Assembly: GCF_036084755.1 (NCBI RefSeq)
Contig: NZ_CP107968.1
Span: forward strand, 310,001 to 374,000
From: Streptomyces sp. NBC_00370
GTDB lineage: Bacteria > Actinomycetota > Actinomycetes > Streptomycetales > Streptomycetaceae
Direction of reading: 5' to 3'
DNA length: 64,000 nt
Shown here: piece after piece, positions 24,863 through 33,415 of the stretch
How the letters are laid out: each line of letters starts with the position of its first letter
Numbering within the stretch: position 1 is the stretch's first letter
The notes under the pieces: model-generated
Database searches by the model: none
What the model saw: the letters and a program-made list of their open reading frames with translations, nothing else
What the model was told of the DNA's origin: nothing
Position numbers and translations under genes: made by a program

Positions 24863-27139
24863 TCAGCCCTGGACCCGGCGAGGGACGAGCGGCAGTTGTA
24901 CGTACCCGACGTGTGCCGGGCCGGTGTGGACGCTGTTGGTCGCGCCGGTGTGGTAGCTCGGGTCGTACGCGTGGTGCGTGCCGTGGCCCTGGCCGTCGTA
25001 GGGCTGGATGTCGATGCGGACGCGGTGGCCCTTACGCACGACAGCGGTGTGCGGGATGAGTTCGATCTCCACCGGGACGACCTCCCCGTCGTTCAGCGGG
25101 GCGTGATCGGCTTTGAGGTGGGTGTGCTTCGGCGCGTATCCGGTGCTGCGTGCGGGGTCGAGCTTGCGGTGCGACGCCTTCAACCAGCCCTTCGCCACCG
25201 GGTAATGCGCGGCCTTGAGCCCCATCGTCGTGGGGCCGGAGTAGTCGACTTCCCTGTTCTTCTCGTCGACGACGCGGAGGGAGACGTAGATGTCCATGTC
25301 CTGGCTGTCGGCGGAGACCCAGAGTTCGACTTTGCCGTATCCCGCGAGGACATGGTCCTCGGTCACCGGGTCGCTGATGAAGGAGACGCCGGTGGTCCGC
25401 GGGTCGGTGGCCGCCGACCCGGTGTCGCCGCGCAGGCTTTCGGGGCCGAGCGCCGCGTCGGCGAGCTGGACTTCGGCGGAGTAGCTCACGCGGGCCTCCT
25501 CGCCGGGCCGCGTCGGCGAGAGGCGCAGGAAGTCGTCGCGCACACCGTCGCCGCTCCAGGCGGACGGGGCGGCGTCGAAGAACCACTTGGTGTACCGCGT
25601 CCGCGCGATCGGCCATTCGTCCTCCTCCTGGATGTAGGAGGCGCCGTTGCCGGTGCGTATCTCAAGCCGTACCGGCGGCCTGTCCATGATGCCGTTGTCG
25701 ATGCCCTTCAGCCAGTGGTCGAAGAAGGCCATGTGGTCGGCGACGGAGTCCTCCGCATAGGACTTGACCAGCCAGTCCTCCCAGAAGTCGAGCTTCTTGT
25801 GCGGCGTCGGGGTGTGCACGTAGGTCTCGCTGCTGCCGAGTTGGTGGAGGTGGCTCACATGGGTGGTCGCGGCGACGGCCCAGAGGGGCACCGTGACGTC
25901 GCTCATGTCCGGGCTCATGAAGACCTCGGCGCGCGGCCCGAAGATGGCGTCCGGGTCGGAGTCCTTGAACGGGTTGTCCCGCATGGCCTTGAGGAAGTCG
26001 ACGGCGTCCAGTTCGCCGCACACGGCCGGCACCAGGCCGTTGCGGTACCAGTGTGGGAAGAACTCTTCGTTGAGGATGCCGCCGTTGTAGGCGACCTGTT
26101 CGTACAGGTCGATGTCGGTGCCGATGGCGACCATCGCCTTGAGGTGGGCGGGGCGCAGGCTCGCCACGGCGTGCTGGGTGACAGCGAGGTAGGACATGCC
26201 CCACAGCCCGACGTTGCCGTTGGACCACGGCTGTTCGCCCGCCCACTCGATGGCGTCCTTGTACGCCTCGGCGGTGGAGATGCCCCAAGGCGCCAGCGTG
26301 CCAGGGCTCTTGCCGCTGCCGGGTCCGTCGACCCGGACGACGGTGTAGCCGTTCGGCACCCAGGTAGCGGTGTTGACGGTCTCGTGGTTCTCCCAGGGGA
26401 GCCCGTCGGCGTTCCCGTGGAAGTACTCGTCCTCCATCTGCTCGTGCTCCTCCAGTTCGGCGTCACCGCAGATGGAGTGGTGGTTGAACGCCTTGCCGTA
26501 CACACCGCAGCCCATGATCACCGGGTACGCGCCGTCCTCCGCGGGGCGGAACACGTCGGCGTAGAGGTGCGAGCCGTTGCTGAGAGGGATCTTGACGTCG
26601 CGGAAGCGGCGGATGCCCATCGCGTTGCGGCGCAGCTCGTTGCGGGCGGCGGCGGGGGAACACAACTGCCGCGGTGTGCGGTCCTCGAAGACGCCGGCGC
26701 CGTCGAGGTCGGCGAGCAGCGAGACCATGACGGGATCCTGGGTGAAGGCCAGGATCTCATCGTCCTCCCGGCCCGCGAAGGCGATGTCATGCCGGAAGTC
26801 CAACGGGCGTGCGCCGATGATGTCGTGGACCTCGGGGGCTATCCGGGTGCCGTGGTCGAGCACTCCTTCGCGGTCGAGGGTGAAGACCAGGCGGGCGATG
26901 TTGGTGAGACCGGGGTCCTTCAGTTTGTGCGGGCTCCCGTCGACGCGGCTGACTATCTGCGTCAAGTTCACCTGAGGGGCGCACTTGACGGTTCCGATCG
27001 CGTTTTCGCCGAGGAGGAAGGCCATGCGCTCCCCGTCGCGGTACCGGAATTCGCCACGCTCGTTCGTCAGGCCGGAGCAGCTCGGTGTTTCGTACTTGAT
27101 ACCGCTGATGGGACCCGCGAGAACTCCGGTGCGGAGCAT
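24863..27139 (-). CDS. CocE/NonD-family hydrolase with extra N-terminal beta domain (copy A)
   Basis: The product is 758 residues. ATG 27139 follows AGGAGG. Residues 1-110 form an unusual leading domain (GVLAGPISGIKYETPSCSGL, TNERGEFRYRDGE, LTNIARLVFTLDREGVLDHG), a pattern known mainly from secreted proteobacterial proteins. The X-Pro-dipeptidyl/cocaine-esterase hydrolase follows from about 195: DVKIPLSNGSHLYADVFRPA, the nucleophile motif GLWGMSYLAVTQH with Ser316, FFDHWLKGIDNG, and a C-terminal jelly-roll (DMDIYVSLRVVDEKNREVDY). There is no signal peptide. It probably cleaves an ester or amide. The partner genes, an acyl-CoA-dehydrogenase-fold flavoprotein and an NTF2-like protein, are upstream on the same strand. 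Confidence 0.85.
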   Translation of the reverse strand: MLRTGVLAGPISGIKYETPSCSGLTNERGEFRYRDGERMAFLLGENAIGTVKCAPQVNLTQIVSRVDGSPHKLKDPGLTNIARLVFTLDREGVLDHGTRIAPEVHDIIGARPLDFRHDIAFAGREDDEILAFTQDPVMVSLLADLDGAGVFEDRTPRQLCSPAAARNELRRNAMGIRRFRDVKIPLSNGSHLYADVFRPAEDGAYPVIMGCGVYGKAFNHHSICGDAELEEHEQMEDEYFHGNADGLPWENHETVNTATWVPNGYTVVRVDGPGSGKSPGTLAPWGISTAEAYKDAIEWAGEQPWSNGNVGLWGMSYLAVTQHAVASLRPAHLKAMVAIGTDIDLYEQVAYNGGILNEEFFPHWYRNGLVPAVCGELDAVDFLKAMRDNPFKDSDPDAIFGPRAEVFMSPDMSDVTVPLWAVAATTHVSHLHQLGSSETYVHTPTPHKKLDFWEDWLVKSYAEDSVADHMAFFDHWLKGIDNGIMDRPPVRLEIRTGNGASYIQEEDEWPIARTRYTKWFFDAAPSAWSGDGVRDDFLRLSPTRPGEEARVSYSAEVQLADAALGPESLRGDTGSAATDPRTTGVSFISDPVTEDHVLAGYGKVELWVSADSQDMDIYVSLRVVDEKNREVDYSGPTTMGLKAAHYPVAKGWLKASHRKLDPARSTGYAPKHTHLKADHAPLNDGEVVPVEIELIPHTAVVRKGHRVRIDIQPYDGQGHGTHHAYDPSYHTGATNSVHTGPAHVGYVQLPLVPRRVQG

Positions 27140-27215
27140 GCTGGAACCTCCTGATGTGAAGTGCTGTTGCGGCCGGGCGACGGCGTGGATCGCCGTCACC
27201 TTGTTGGCCGTCGTG

Positions 27216-28058
27216 CTATTCCTGCCTGGCCTCGTCGCCCGGCGGGGGCAGGGCCACGGCACGGAGAAAGGCCTGGGCGAACGTCTCGATCGTTTCTTCT
27301 TTGCTGGGCAGGTCTGCCGCGGCGACCTGGCTGGTGACGGGGCGCAACAAGAAATGGTGGAAGATCGGGCCGGTCATCATCTGGGTGAGCAGCATGGGCG
27401 GGAGATCCCGGACCCGGCCGGCGGCGGCTTCTTCGGCGAGCCACGCTCCGAGGCCTGCCAGGAGGCGCGGAGTGAGTGTCTGGAAGACCATCAGGACGTT
27501 GGCGTCGCCGGGGCGGGCGAAGACCTCCGCCAACAGGGCGGGCAAGACACGCGGTTCACGTTCCAGCGTGTCGACCATGAGCCGCGTGAGGCGCCGGACG
27601 GTGTCCTCCAGGTCACCGCGCGACGTGGCAAGAAGCGCCTCGACGTCGACGGTGGGGCTGTAGCGCTCGAACACCAACCGCAGCAGTTCGTCACGTCCTC
27701 CGAAGGTCGCGTAGAGGCTGGGTACGGAGCACTCGGCGGCAGCCGCCACACGTTCGAACGTGACCGTGCCGAGTCCCTGCGTACTGATCAGGGTGCCTGT
27801 GACCTCGATCGCCCGCTCTCGGACCGGCTTGCGTCCCCCGGGTTCGACGCCGGCCGCGCGCAGCGCCTCGTCCAGGGCGTGCCGACTGCCGCCGATCCGG
27901 CGTACCAGTGTGCTGCGGGAGATCCCGGCCTCCTGGGCGATGTCCCGGAGCGTCACCTCGGCCACGGAGACGCCACGCGCTTCCGCGGCCCGCAGGGTTG
28001 CTCCGACGATGTCCTGGGGGACGATCTGCTCGTCCGCCGACTTATCAGTACGTGACAT
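27216..28058 (-). CDS. TetR-family regulator with two N-terminal HTH units
   Basis: The product is 280 residues, starting MSRTDKSADEQIVPQ at ATG 28058. One HTH-like segment is at about 36-57 (TLRDIAQEAGISRSTLVRRI). A second, canonical TetR_N is at about 84-130 (TVTFERVAAAAECSVPSLYA then FGGRDELLRLVF). Most TetR proteins have only one. The C-terminal ligand domain is ordinary in size (RLTRLMVDTLEREPRVLPAL). It lies 76 bases upstream of the CocE copy A gene on the same strand. A palindrome overlapping its start codon is a likely autoregulatory site. Confidence 0.82.
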   Translation of the reverse strand: MSRTDKSADEQIVPQDIVGATLRAAEARGVSVAEVTLRDIAQEAGISRSTLVRRIGGSRHALDEALRAAGVEPGGRKPVRERAIEVTGTLISTQGLGTVTFERVAAAAECSVPSLYATFGGRDELLRLVFERYSPTVDVEALLATSRGDLEDTVRRLTRLMVDTLEREPRVLPALLAEVFARPGDANVLMVFQTLTPRLLAGLGAWLAEEAAAGRVRDLPPMLLTQMMTGPIFHHFLLRPVTSQVAAADLPSKEETIETFAQAFLRAVALPPPGDEARQE

Positions 28059-28066
28059 GTTGATAA
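28042..28066. promoter_or_regulatory. putative TetR operator overlapping the start codon
   Basis: TTATCA (28042-28047) and TGATAA (28061-28066) are perfect complements. Inner positions also match symmetrically in the pattern TTATCAnnAnGTnACnTnnTGATAA, where n marks bases that do not pair. It overlaps the ATG of the double-HTH TetR gene, so binding would block its own expression. Confidence 0.55.
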
Positions 28067-28170
28067 ATCTACTATGCAGTCGCGTACCAGACCTGCGTGG
28101 TCCCGGCGGGCGAAGTCGGGTCATCGGATTCCTCCTCGCACGTGGCGCGTCGGCGTTCTCGCTCGGCTTG

Positions 28171-29400
28171 TTATGAACGGCGTTCGAGCACGCTCATGGA
28201 CGCCGGCGGCGCCTCCGATCCGCACAGCTCCCGCCCGACGTTCTCCATCCAGGTGTCGATGCCGTGCGCCGCGTGCAGGCTGCCCGCACGGCAGTTGCGC
28301 GCGATCAGCTGAAGCGGCTGCCGTTTGGTGATCGCAGACGCCCCGGACGCACGGAAGAGCGTCTCGACGGCAGAGCCGCACGCGTCCCAGATGTACGCCA
28401 CGTCGGTGTGGAGCTGGAGGGTGTCAGGCTCGGCGGGGTCCGCCTCCGCTGCCTCCAGCCGGTCGAGCTGAGCCACCGCGGCGTCGGCCACCGCTGCCGC
28501 CGCCCGGATCTGGGTGTGGGCGCGACCGACGGTCAGGTGCGTGATCGGCGCGTCGGCCTGTTTCGCGTACGGCGAGTACGGGATGCCACGCTTCCCGATC
28601 GCCCCCAGGAACACCTCCATGGCGTGGTCGGCCATGCCGAGCGCGACACCCGCTCCGGTGACGAGCGAGCGGGCGAGGCCTCCGCGACGTGGTCCGAGGC
28701 CCCGCTCGGTAAGCCCGGCGAGCCGCTCGGTGAGCCGCTTCGGAGTGCTGAAGTACCCGTCGGGGACGAACAGTTCGCCGTCCGTCGCCACGGTCTGGCT
28801 GCCCGTGGCCGCCATCCCCATCGCGTCCCAGTCGTCCCTGGCCGCAAGCGAATCCTTCGGGACGAGCACCATCCCGACCTTCGCGTCGTCCACCTCGTCG
28901 TAGAAGACGGCGAGATAGCCGTGGGACGCGTGAGCACTCCCCGTCGCGAAGGGCCATGCGCCCTTGATCATCCAACCGCCGTCGACCTGCCGTGCGGTCC
29001 CCGACGTGCGCCGGCTGGTCCCGCCCACAGCGAAGGTGCGATTGCCGACCCACGGCGACTCGTACACCGGGGCGACGACGTCGTCGTCGAAGGCACAGCT
29101 CCACAGGTTCCCGCCCGCGGCCGCCCACACCATCCAGCCGGTCGCCCCGCATCCGGAGCCGAGTGCACGGAAGATGTCGTGCACCTCCCGGGTCGTGAAA
29201 TCCGCTCCCCCGTACCGCTTCGGTGTCGTCAGGCCGAACACACCGGCCGCGTCGAGACGCTCGATGGTCTCCTGCGGGATGCGCCGCTGCCGCTCGGCCG
29301 CTGCCTGGTGCTCGCGCAGCCACGGCCGCAACTCCACGACGCGGTCGATGATCTCCTGCGCCTTCGACTGGCCGATGTCCGCCTTGATGCCCTTTGACAT
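28171..29400 (-). CDS. acyl-CoA-dehydrogenase-fold flavoprotein, likely group D monooxygenase (copy A)
   Basis: The product is 409 residues. ATG 29400 (MSKGIKADIGQSKAQ) is preferred over ATG 29409, because AGGAGG is correctly spaced only for the former. N-terminal helices (IPQETIERLDAAGVFGLTTP) lead into a flavin-site region (GCGATGWMVWAAAGG, WPFATGSAHASHGYL, WDAMGMAATGSQTV). The C-terminal bundle is of the Acyl-CoA_dh_2 type. The family includes the oxygenase components HpaB (C2), HsaA and DszC, which use reduced flavin from a separate reductase. No catalytic base of true acyl-CoA dehydrogenases is evident. It is probably a hydroxylase or desulfurase-like enzyme of unknown substrate. Confidence 0.82.
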   Translation of the reverse strand: MSKGIKADIGQSKAQEIIDRVVELRPWLREHQAAAERQRRIPQETIERLDAAGVFGLTTPKRYGGADFTTREVHDIFRALGSGCGATGWMVWAAAGGNLWSCAFDDDVVAPVYESPWVGNRTFAVGGTSRRTSGTARQVDGGWMIKGAWPFATGSAHASHGYLAVFYDEVDDAKVGMVLVPKDSLAARDDWDAMGMAATGSQTVATDGELFVPDGYFSTPKRLTERLAGLTERGLGPRRGGLARSLVTGAGVALGMADHAMEVFLGAIGKRGIPYSPYAKQADAPITHLTVGRAHTQIRAAAAVADAAVAQLDRLEAAEADPAEPDTLQLHTDVAYIWDACGSAVETLFRASGASAITKRQPLQLIARNCRAGSLHAAHGIDTWMENVGRELCGSEAPPASMSVLERRS

Positions 29401-29473
29401 ATACCTCATCGCCTCCTGGTCGTCGTCACGTTCACACTTCGCCGCGGCCGTCATGGCATCCGCGCGCACCGGA

Positions 29474-30025
29474 TCAGCTGGGCCAGTCCTTCTCCGCCGT
29501 CGGCGTGCCGTGAAAGCCGGCAACCGGGCGCAGGCTGGGGTCGGTTCCGTCCCGCATGCCCACGGAGGCGTCCGGGTGGTCGTCGAACCATCCGTCGGAG
29601 GGGTACTGGTACATCCAGTCGACGAGAAGCCTGCGGCGCGCGATCAGCCAGACACCGTCCCGCCGCTCGAACCGGTCGAGGTAGCGTCCCCAGAGTTTGA
29701 CGTAGGCGCCCTTCCACTGGTGCTTCTCCGAGCCCTGGTGATAGGCGTTCAGGTACGTCTCGACATGGGCGACGTCGGGCCCGTCGAACTCGACCAGGCT
29801 GTTGCCGAGGAGATGCATGGTGCGGACGAACCGCGGCATCTCGCCGGACAGGAAGTCGACGAATCCATCCACGGAACCGATATGCAGGCTCTCGGGGAAC
29901 TGGACCCAGGCGTCGCCGTGGAAGCCGCCCCTGACCAGGCTCATGTCGACCCGGTCGAGACCGCGGCAGTAGCGCAGCAGCACGTCGTGGATCTCCGCAC
30001 GTGCGCTCAGTTCTTCGACATTCAT
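29474..30025 (-). CDS. NTF2/SnoaL-like protein (copy A)
   Basis: The product is 183 residues, starting MNVEELSARAEIHDVLLRYC at ATG 30025 behind AAGGAG. The cone-shaped NTF2 fold is suggested by the opening helix AEIHDVLLRYCRGLDRVDMS, then HLLGNSLVEFDGPDVAHVET and WKGAYVKLWGRYLDRFERRD. Families with this fold include SnoaL cyclases, ketosteroid isomerase-like enzymes, dehydratases and dioxygenase beta subunits, so no reaction can be fixed. It starts the strand run that also holds the flavoprotein (73 bases downstream) and CocE copy A. Confidence 0.75.
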   Translation of the reverse strand: MNVEELSARAEIHDVLLRYCRGLDRVDMSLVRGGFHGDAWVQFPESLHIGSVDGFVDFLSGEMPRFVRTMHLLGNSLVEFDGPDVAHVETYLNAYHQGSEKHQWKGAYVKLWGRYLDRFERRDGVWLIARRRLLVDWMYQYPSDGWFDDHPDASVGMRDGTDPSLRPVAGFHGTPTAEKDWPS

Positions 30026-30167
30026 CGGCGTATCTCCTTGTCGATATGGCAACGCGTCATTACCGCGCTTCGTCGGGCGCGGCAGTCGCCCCACGCCCCG
30101 CCGGTGCATGACACTCGGGTAAACCTACTGTGTACTCACGTTCCAGTCGAGAGGTGTGCGTCAGCTT

Positions 30168-31205
30168 TCAGGGGGTGACGGGTTCGCGCCGTGAGGTCTC
30201 GACGCCCCCCGAGTCGAAGGCCGGTGCGGAGCGGGACGGCGCAGTACGCCTTCCGCGCCGGTCGGCGATCAGCACGAGGGCGACCCCGACGACGACCCAG
30301 ACGGTCAGGACCAGGGCGGGGAGGCCGTCACCCACCCCGCCGAAGAAGGCGTTGACACGCAGAAGGCTGCCCGATGCGCCCGGCGGAAGCAGCTGACCGA
30401 GGGTCGCCCATCCGTCGGGGAGCCAGTGCGGACCGGTGGCCAGACCCGAAAGCGGGTTGCCCAGCAGCATCATGACGGCACCACCGAGGGCGAAGCCGGC
30501 GACGCCGAGGAGAGCTTGGAGGCCGAGGAGGGTCGTGGACATGGCCGTCATGCCGAGGATGACCCCGAGCGCGGTGAGCCCGTAGTCGCCGTCGATCGAG
30601 TGCGTACCGAACTGGAGGACGGCGACGACGGCCGCGCCCGCCGCGACGGAGAACAGCACGGCTCCCGTCAGACGTGTCCGCAGCCCGCGATGGCCGGGGA
30701 AGACGCTGCCCAGGATCAACGCGGGAAAGATCCCGCCGAAGATCATGGGCATCAGTGCCGCGGTCATCCCCGCGCCGCGTGGGTCGTCCTCGGTGAACGG
30801 CACCAGTTCGTGGACTGTGGCCTGTGTCGTGTTCTGTGCTGCGACGCTGTCACCCAACCCGGTGAGCGCGCTGGTGACGGAAGGGCCGCCGGCGGTGGCG
30901 GTGTAGACATCGACGCCCTGCGCGGTGATCGCCAGACCGCCCGCGATGTCGCCCTCTTTGGTGGCCGACTCGACGGCATCGGTGGTCGCGTAGCGACGGA
31001 CGTCCCACCGCGGGCCGTCGATGTTCTTGTGGAGGGCCTCGACTGCCGGCCGGGGCCCGGTAGCACCTATGGGTACGTGGTGCGGTCCGCTGTGCAGCGA
31101 GGGCAGTGCGAAAGCGCACAGCATGGTGGTGATGAGGGCCGCCAGGCCGAGGACGACCAGGGTCAGTTTGCGGCCCGCACGGGGTGGAGCGGAGTAGTCG
31201 GACAC
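30168..31205 (-). CDS. YhgE/ABC-2-like membrane protein
   Basis: The product is 345 residues. An N-terminal membrane span (KLTLVVLGLAALITTMLCAF) is followed by an extracytoplasmic domain of about 125 residues. Five further spans come next, for example MIFGGIFPALILGSVF, LTGAVLFSVAAGAAVVAVLQ, LGVAGFALGGAVMMLLG and LVLTVWVVVGVALVLIA. The layout matches YhgE/Pip or ABC-2 permease-like proteins, which lack an ATPase of their own. With a TetR gene nearby, a role in export or envelope protection is possible but unproven. The next gene upstream ends 14 bases before its start. Confidence 0.7.
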   Translation of the reverse strand: MSDYSAPPRAGRKLTLVVLGLAALITTMLCAFALPSLHSGPHHVPIGATGPRPAVEALHKNIDGPRWDVRRYATTDAVESATKEGDIAGGLAITAQGVDVYTATAGGPSVTSALTGLGDSVAAQNTTQATVHELVPFTEDDPRGAGMTAALMPMIFGGIFPALILGSVFPGHRGLRTRLTGAVLFSVAAGAAVVAVLQFGTHSIDGDYGLTALGVILGMTAMSTTLLGLQALLGVAGFALGGAVMMLLGNPLSGLATGPHWLPDGWATLGQLLPPGASGSLLRVNAFFGGVGDGLPALVLTVWVVVGVALVLIADRRGRRTAPSRSAPAFDSGGVETSRREPVTP

Positions 31206-31219
31206 GGCGAACCCTCACC

Positions 31220-31915
31220 TCAGCTACGGACGGCCGCTGCGGCGACGATCCAGTTCCTGAACTCGACGGCGTAGTGGCGCAGGTGGTGTTCGAGGACGTC
31301 GTCGGGGCTCGTGACGGGGAAGTAGACGGTCAGGTTGGCGGTGAATCCGTCGGCGGTGTCGCCGAACTGGATGAGGGCCCGGCCGACGACCGTGCCATCG
31401 GCCAGGAAGAGGTTCGAGGACATCTTGCGCGGGAATTCCGACTCCGGGAGGAGCTCGTCCGCGTCCTCGGCCCAGGCCAGCGCGGCCGTCCCCCAGCCGC
31501 CCATGTAGAACGAGCAGACGTACGGGCCGATGTTCTCCACCACGCGTGCGCCGATGTCGTCGGTGCCCATCACGTAGTGCTCGGGGTGTGCGACGAGCAG
31601 TGCGTGCTCGTCGCCGGCGAAGGCCTCGTCCATCCAGGCCAGGAACGCGGCCGAGGTGAGGCCCTGCACGGCGAGCACGGTCGTGCCCGCCTTGAAGCGG
31701 TCCTTGGAAGTGCGCGCGCACTCGCGCAGGAAGGCGTTGCCCTCCTCGATGTCGGCTGCGAGAAGGTCGAGCAGGCCCTCGCGGCCCAGCCGGGTCCTGA
31801 AGCGGTCCAGGGCTCGGCGGGCGTAGAACAGCTCGAAATCGTCGATGCTCCCGGGGCCGGCGGGTCCTGAGGTGAGAGTCACGGACACGGACGACGGGGT
31901 CTGGCTGTCGGGCAT
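31220..31915 (-). CDS. protein of unknown function
   Basis: The product is 231 residues, starting MPDSQTPSSVSVTLTSG at ATG 31915 behind CGGAGG. I recognise no family. It is soluble, with no signal peptide or spans. Notable segments are IDDFELFYARRALDRFRTRL, DRFKAGTTVLAVQGLTSAAF, HPEHYVMGTDDIGARVVENI and a late FTANLTVYFPVTSP. Upstream, a perfect palindrome separates it from a divergent TetR gene, so that regulator probably controls it together with the YhgE-like gene downstream. Confidence 0.65.
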   Translation of the reverse strand: MPDSQTPSSVSVTLTSGPAGPGSIDDFELFYARRALDRFRTRLGREGLLDLLAADIEEGNAFLRECARTSKDRFKAGTTVLAVQGLTSAAFLAWMDEAFAGDEHALLVAHPEHYVMGTDDIGARVVENIGPYVCSFYMGGWGTAALAWAEDADELLPESEFPRKMSSNLFLADGTVVGRALIQFGDTADGFTANLTVYFPVTSPDDVLEHHLRHYAVEFRNWIVAAAAVRS

Positions 31916-31938
31916 GGTCGAACCTCCGGAGTAATATG

Positions 31939-31958
31939 TGAATGCGAATTCGCATTCA
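31939..31958. promoter_or_regulatory. perfect 20-base palindrome, putative TetR operator
   Basis: TGAATGCGAATTCGCATTCA is an exact palindrome in the divergent intergenic region between the unknown gene (31915) and the TetR gene (31990). The outer half-site TGAATGC/GCATTCA recurs in the palindromes at 56691-56741. Confidence 0.75.
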
Positions 31959-31989
31959 TGTTCTGAGAGTACCCAGAGGAAGGCACCCG

Positions 31990-32640
31990 TTGTCAAAGGA
32001 GCCGGACCAGCCGGCGCGCTACCGGGAGCCCCGGCAGGCGCGCAGCGCGGCGACGCTGGCTCGCGTTCTGCGCGCGGCCGAGGACATCGCCTCCTCGTCC
32101 GGTCTGGAGGAGATGACGATCACCGGTGTCGCCGAGCGCGCCGGCGTCTCGGTCGGCACGATCTACCGCCGCTTCGAGGGGAAAGAGCAGCTGATCACCG
32201 CCCTGACGGAGCGGATGCTGGAACAACGCGAGCAGTACATGGCCGAGCAGCTGCGCGCGGCCGAGCCCTCACTCTCCGGCGTCATGGACGCCTACGCGCA
32301 TGCCCTGCTGCAGTCCTTCGCCGACAGCAGCAACCTCTTCCCCGAACTGCTGCGCGCGCGGGTGACCGGCGCCCTCGACCGCGGGGCGCACACCATCACC
32401 GAAATCCACCGCCTGCTGCTCGAAGCGGCGGCCCCCTACACCGGCCAGATCCGGCGCTCCACCCCGCAGACAGCGCTGGACACCGTAGCCCGCGCCATCC
32501 TCGGCGCCTGCTTCCACAACTCCGTACGCCCCGACCCCGCCACCGGCGAAGCAGCCCAACGTCAGTACGCGGACGAACTCAGCGACATGGCGATCGCCTA
32601 CCTCCGCACTCCCGACCGCCGTGGTACCACGCAGAGCTGA
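31990..32640 (+). CDS. TetR-family transcriptional regulator
   Basis: The product is 216 residues. TTG 31990 is chosen because AGAGGAAGG precedes it and upstream codons overlap the operator. The HTH is at about residues 20-65 (RVLRAAEDIASSSGLEEMTI, TGVAERAGVSVGTIYRRFEG, KEQLITAL). The rest is an alpha-helical ligand domain (MDAYAHALLQSFADSSNLFP). It is divergent from the unknown gene at 31220, with a perfect palindrome between them. It converges with the next TetR gene. Confidence 0.9.
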   Translation: MSKEPDQPARYREPRQARSAATLARVLRAAEDIASSSGLEEMTITGVAERAGVSVGTIYRRFEGKEQLITALTERMLEQREQYMAEQLRAAEPSLSGVMDAYAHALLQSFADSSNLFPELLRARVTGALDRGAHTITEIHRLLLEAAAPYTGQIRRSTPQTALDTVARAILGACFHNSVRPDPATGEAAQRQYADELSDMAIAYLRTPDRRGTTQS

Positions 32641-32661
32641 ACAGCCCACACTGCCGCGCTC

Positions 32662-33297
32662 CTACGTGCCGTCGTCGGCCTTCGGCGTGGGGACCAGCAC
32701 GCTCTGGAGGGCGGGCCCGACGAGCGCGATCAGCCTCTCGCGCTCCACTCCGGTGAGCGTGGGGACACCGACGATGCCCCGCCCCACCACGAGCCCGACG
32801 AGCATCGACGACACGACGCCCACCCGGAGCATCGCGTCGTCGTCGACAGCACGCGCCGCCAGAGCGCCGACCAGCAGCCGCTCCTGGAGGAACGCGCGCA
32901 ACTGCTCGTTCGCCTGATCGTTGACGATGGCACCGCGGAGCATCGCCATGAGCGGCTCCGAGCTCCGCGCGTCCTCCTCCCACACGTCGAGGAACGCTCG
33001 GACGACGCGTTCACCGAGACCGTCGTCCGCCCCCTCGAACGCGGCGCTGAAGCGCGTCAACGCATCCGCCGGAACCGACATGACGGCGGCGAACAGCTCG
33101 TTCTTCGACCGGAAGAACTGCATCACCAGCGACGCGTCCACCCCGGCGTCGGCTGCGACCCGCCGGATCGTGGTCGCGGTGAAGCCGTCAGCCGCGAAGC
33201 GGGCGCGGGCTGCGGCGAGGATCGCCTGCCGGGTCGTGTTCTCCCCCGGCCGGCGGCCGCGGGGCGCGGTGTTGGCGGGACTCGTAGGCGCGGTCAT
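32662..33297 (-). CDS. TetR-family transcriptional regulator
   Basis: The product is 211 residues with an HTH at about 20-68 (RQAILAAARARFAADGFTAT, TIRRVAADAGVDASLVMQFF, RSKNELFAAVM). The C-terminal part resembles the TetR_C_AefR/17 type (FLDVWEEDARSSEPLMAMLR and LVVGRGIVGVPTL). It is divergent from the CocE gene at 33416, about 120 bases apart. The intergenic TCAACGGCTGTTGA is a plausible operator, so it probably represses that hydrolase. Confidence 0.9.
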   Translation of the reverse strand: MTAPTSPANTAPRGRRPGENTTRQAILAAARARFAADGFTATTIRRVAADAGVDASLVMQFFRSKNELFAAVMSVPADALTRFSAAFEGADDGLGERVVRAFLDVWEEDARSSEPLMAMLRGAIVNDQANEQLRAFLQERLLVGALAARAVDDDAMLRVGVVSSMLVGLVVGRGIVGVPTLTGVERERLIALVGPALQSVLVPTPKADDGT

Positions 33298-33325
33298 GCC
33301 CCAAAACTACCTCCCCGTAAAAATA

Positions 33326-33339
33326 TCAACGGCTGTTGA
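33326..33339. promoter_or_regulatory. putative TetR operator
   Basis: TCAAC (33326-33330) and GTTGA (33335-33339) flank GGCT in the TetR-CocE divergent intergenic region. It is a short inverted repeat, supported by position more than by length. Confidence 0.4.
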
Positions 33340-33415
33340 GTTCTTGGATTCGCGGACGTACGCTCGCCACGTTGCCGGCGGCCGACCGCGGGCGCAGAGA
33401 TGCGAGGAGCTCACC

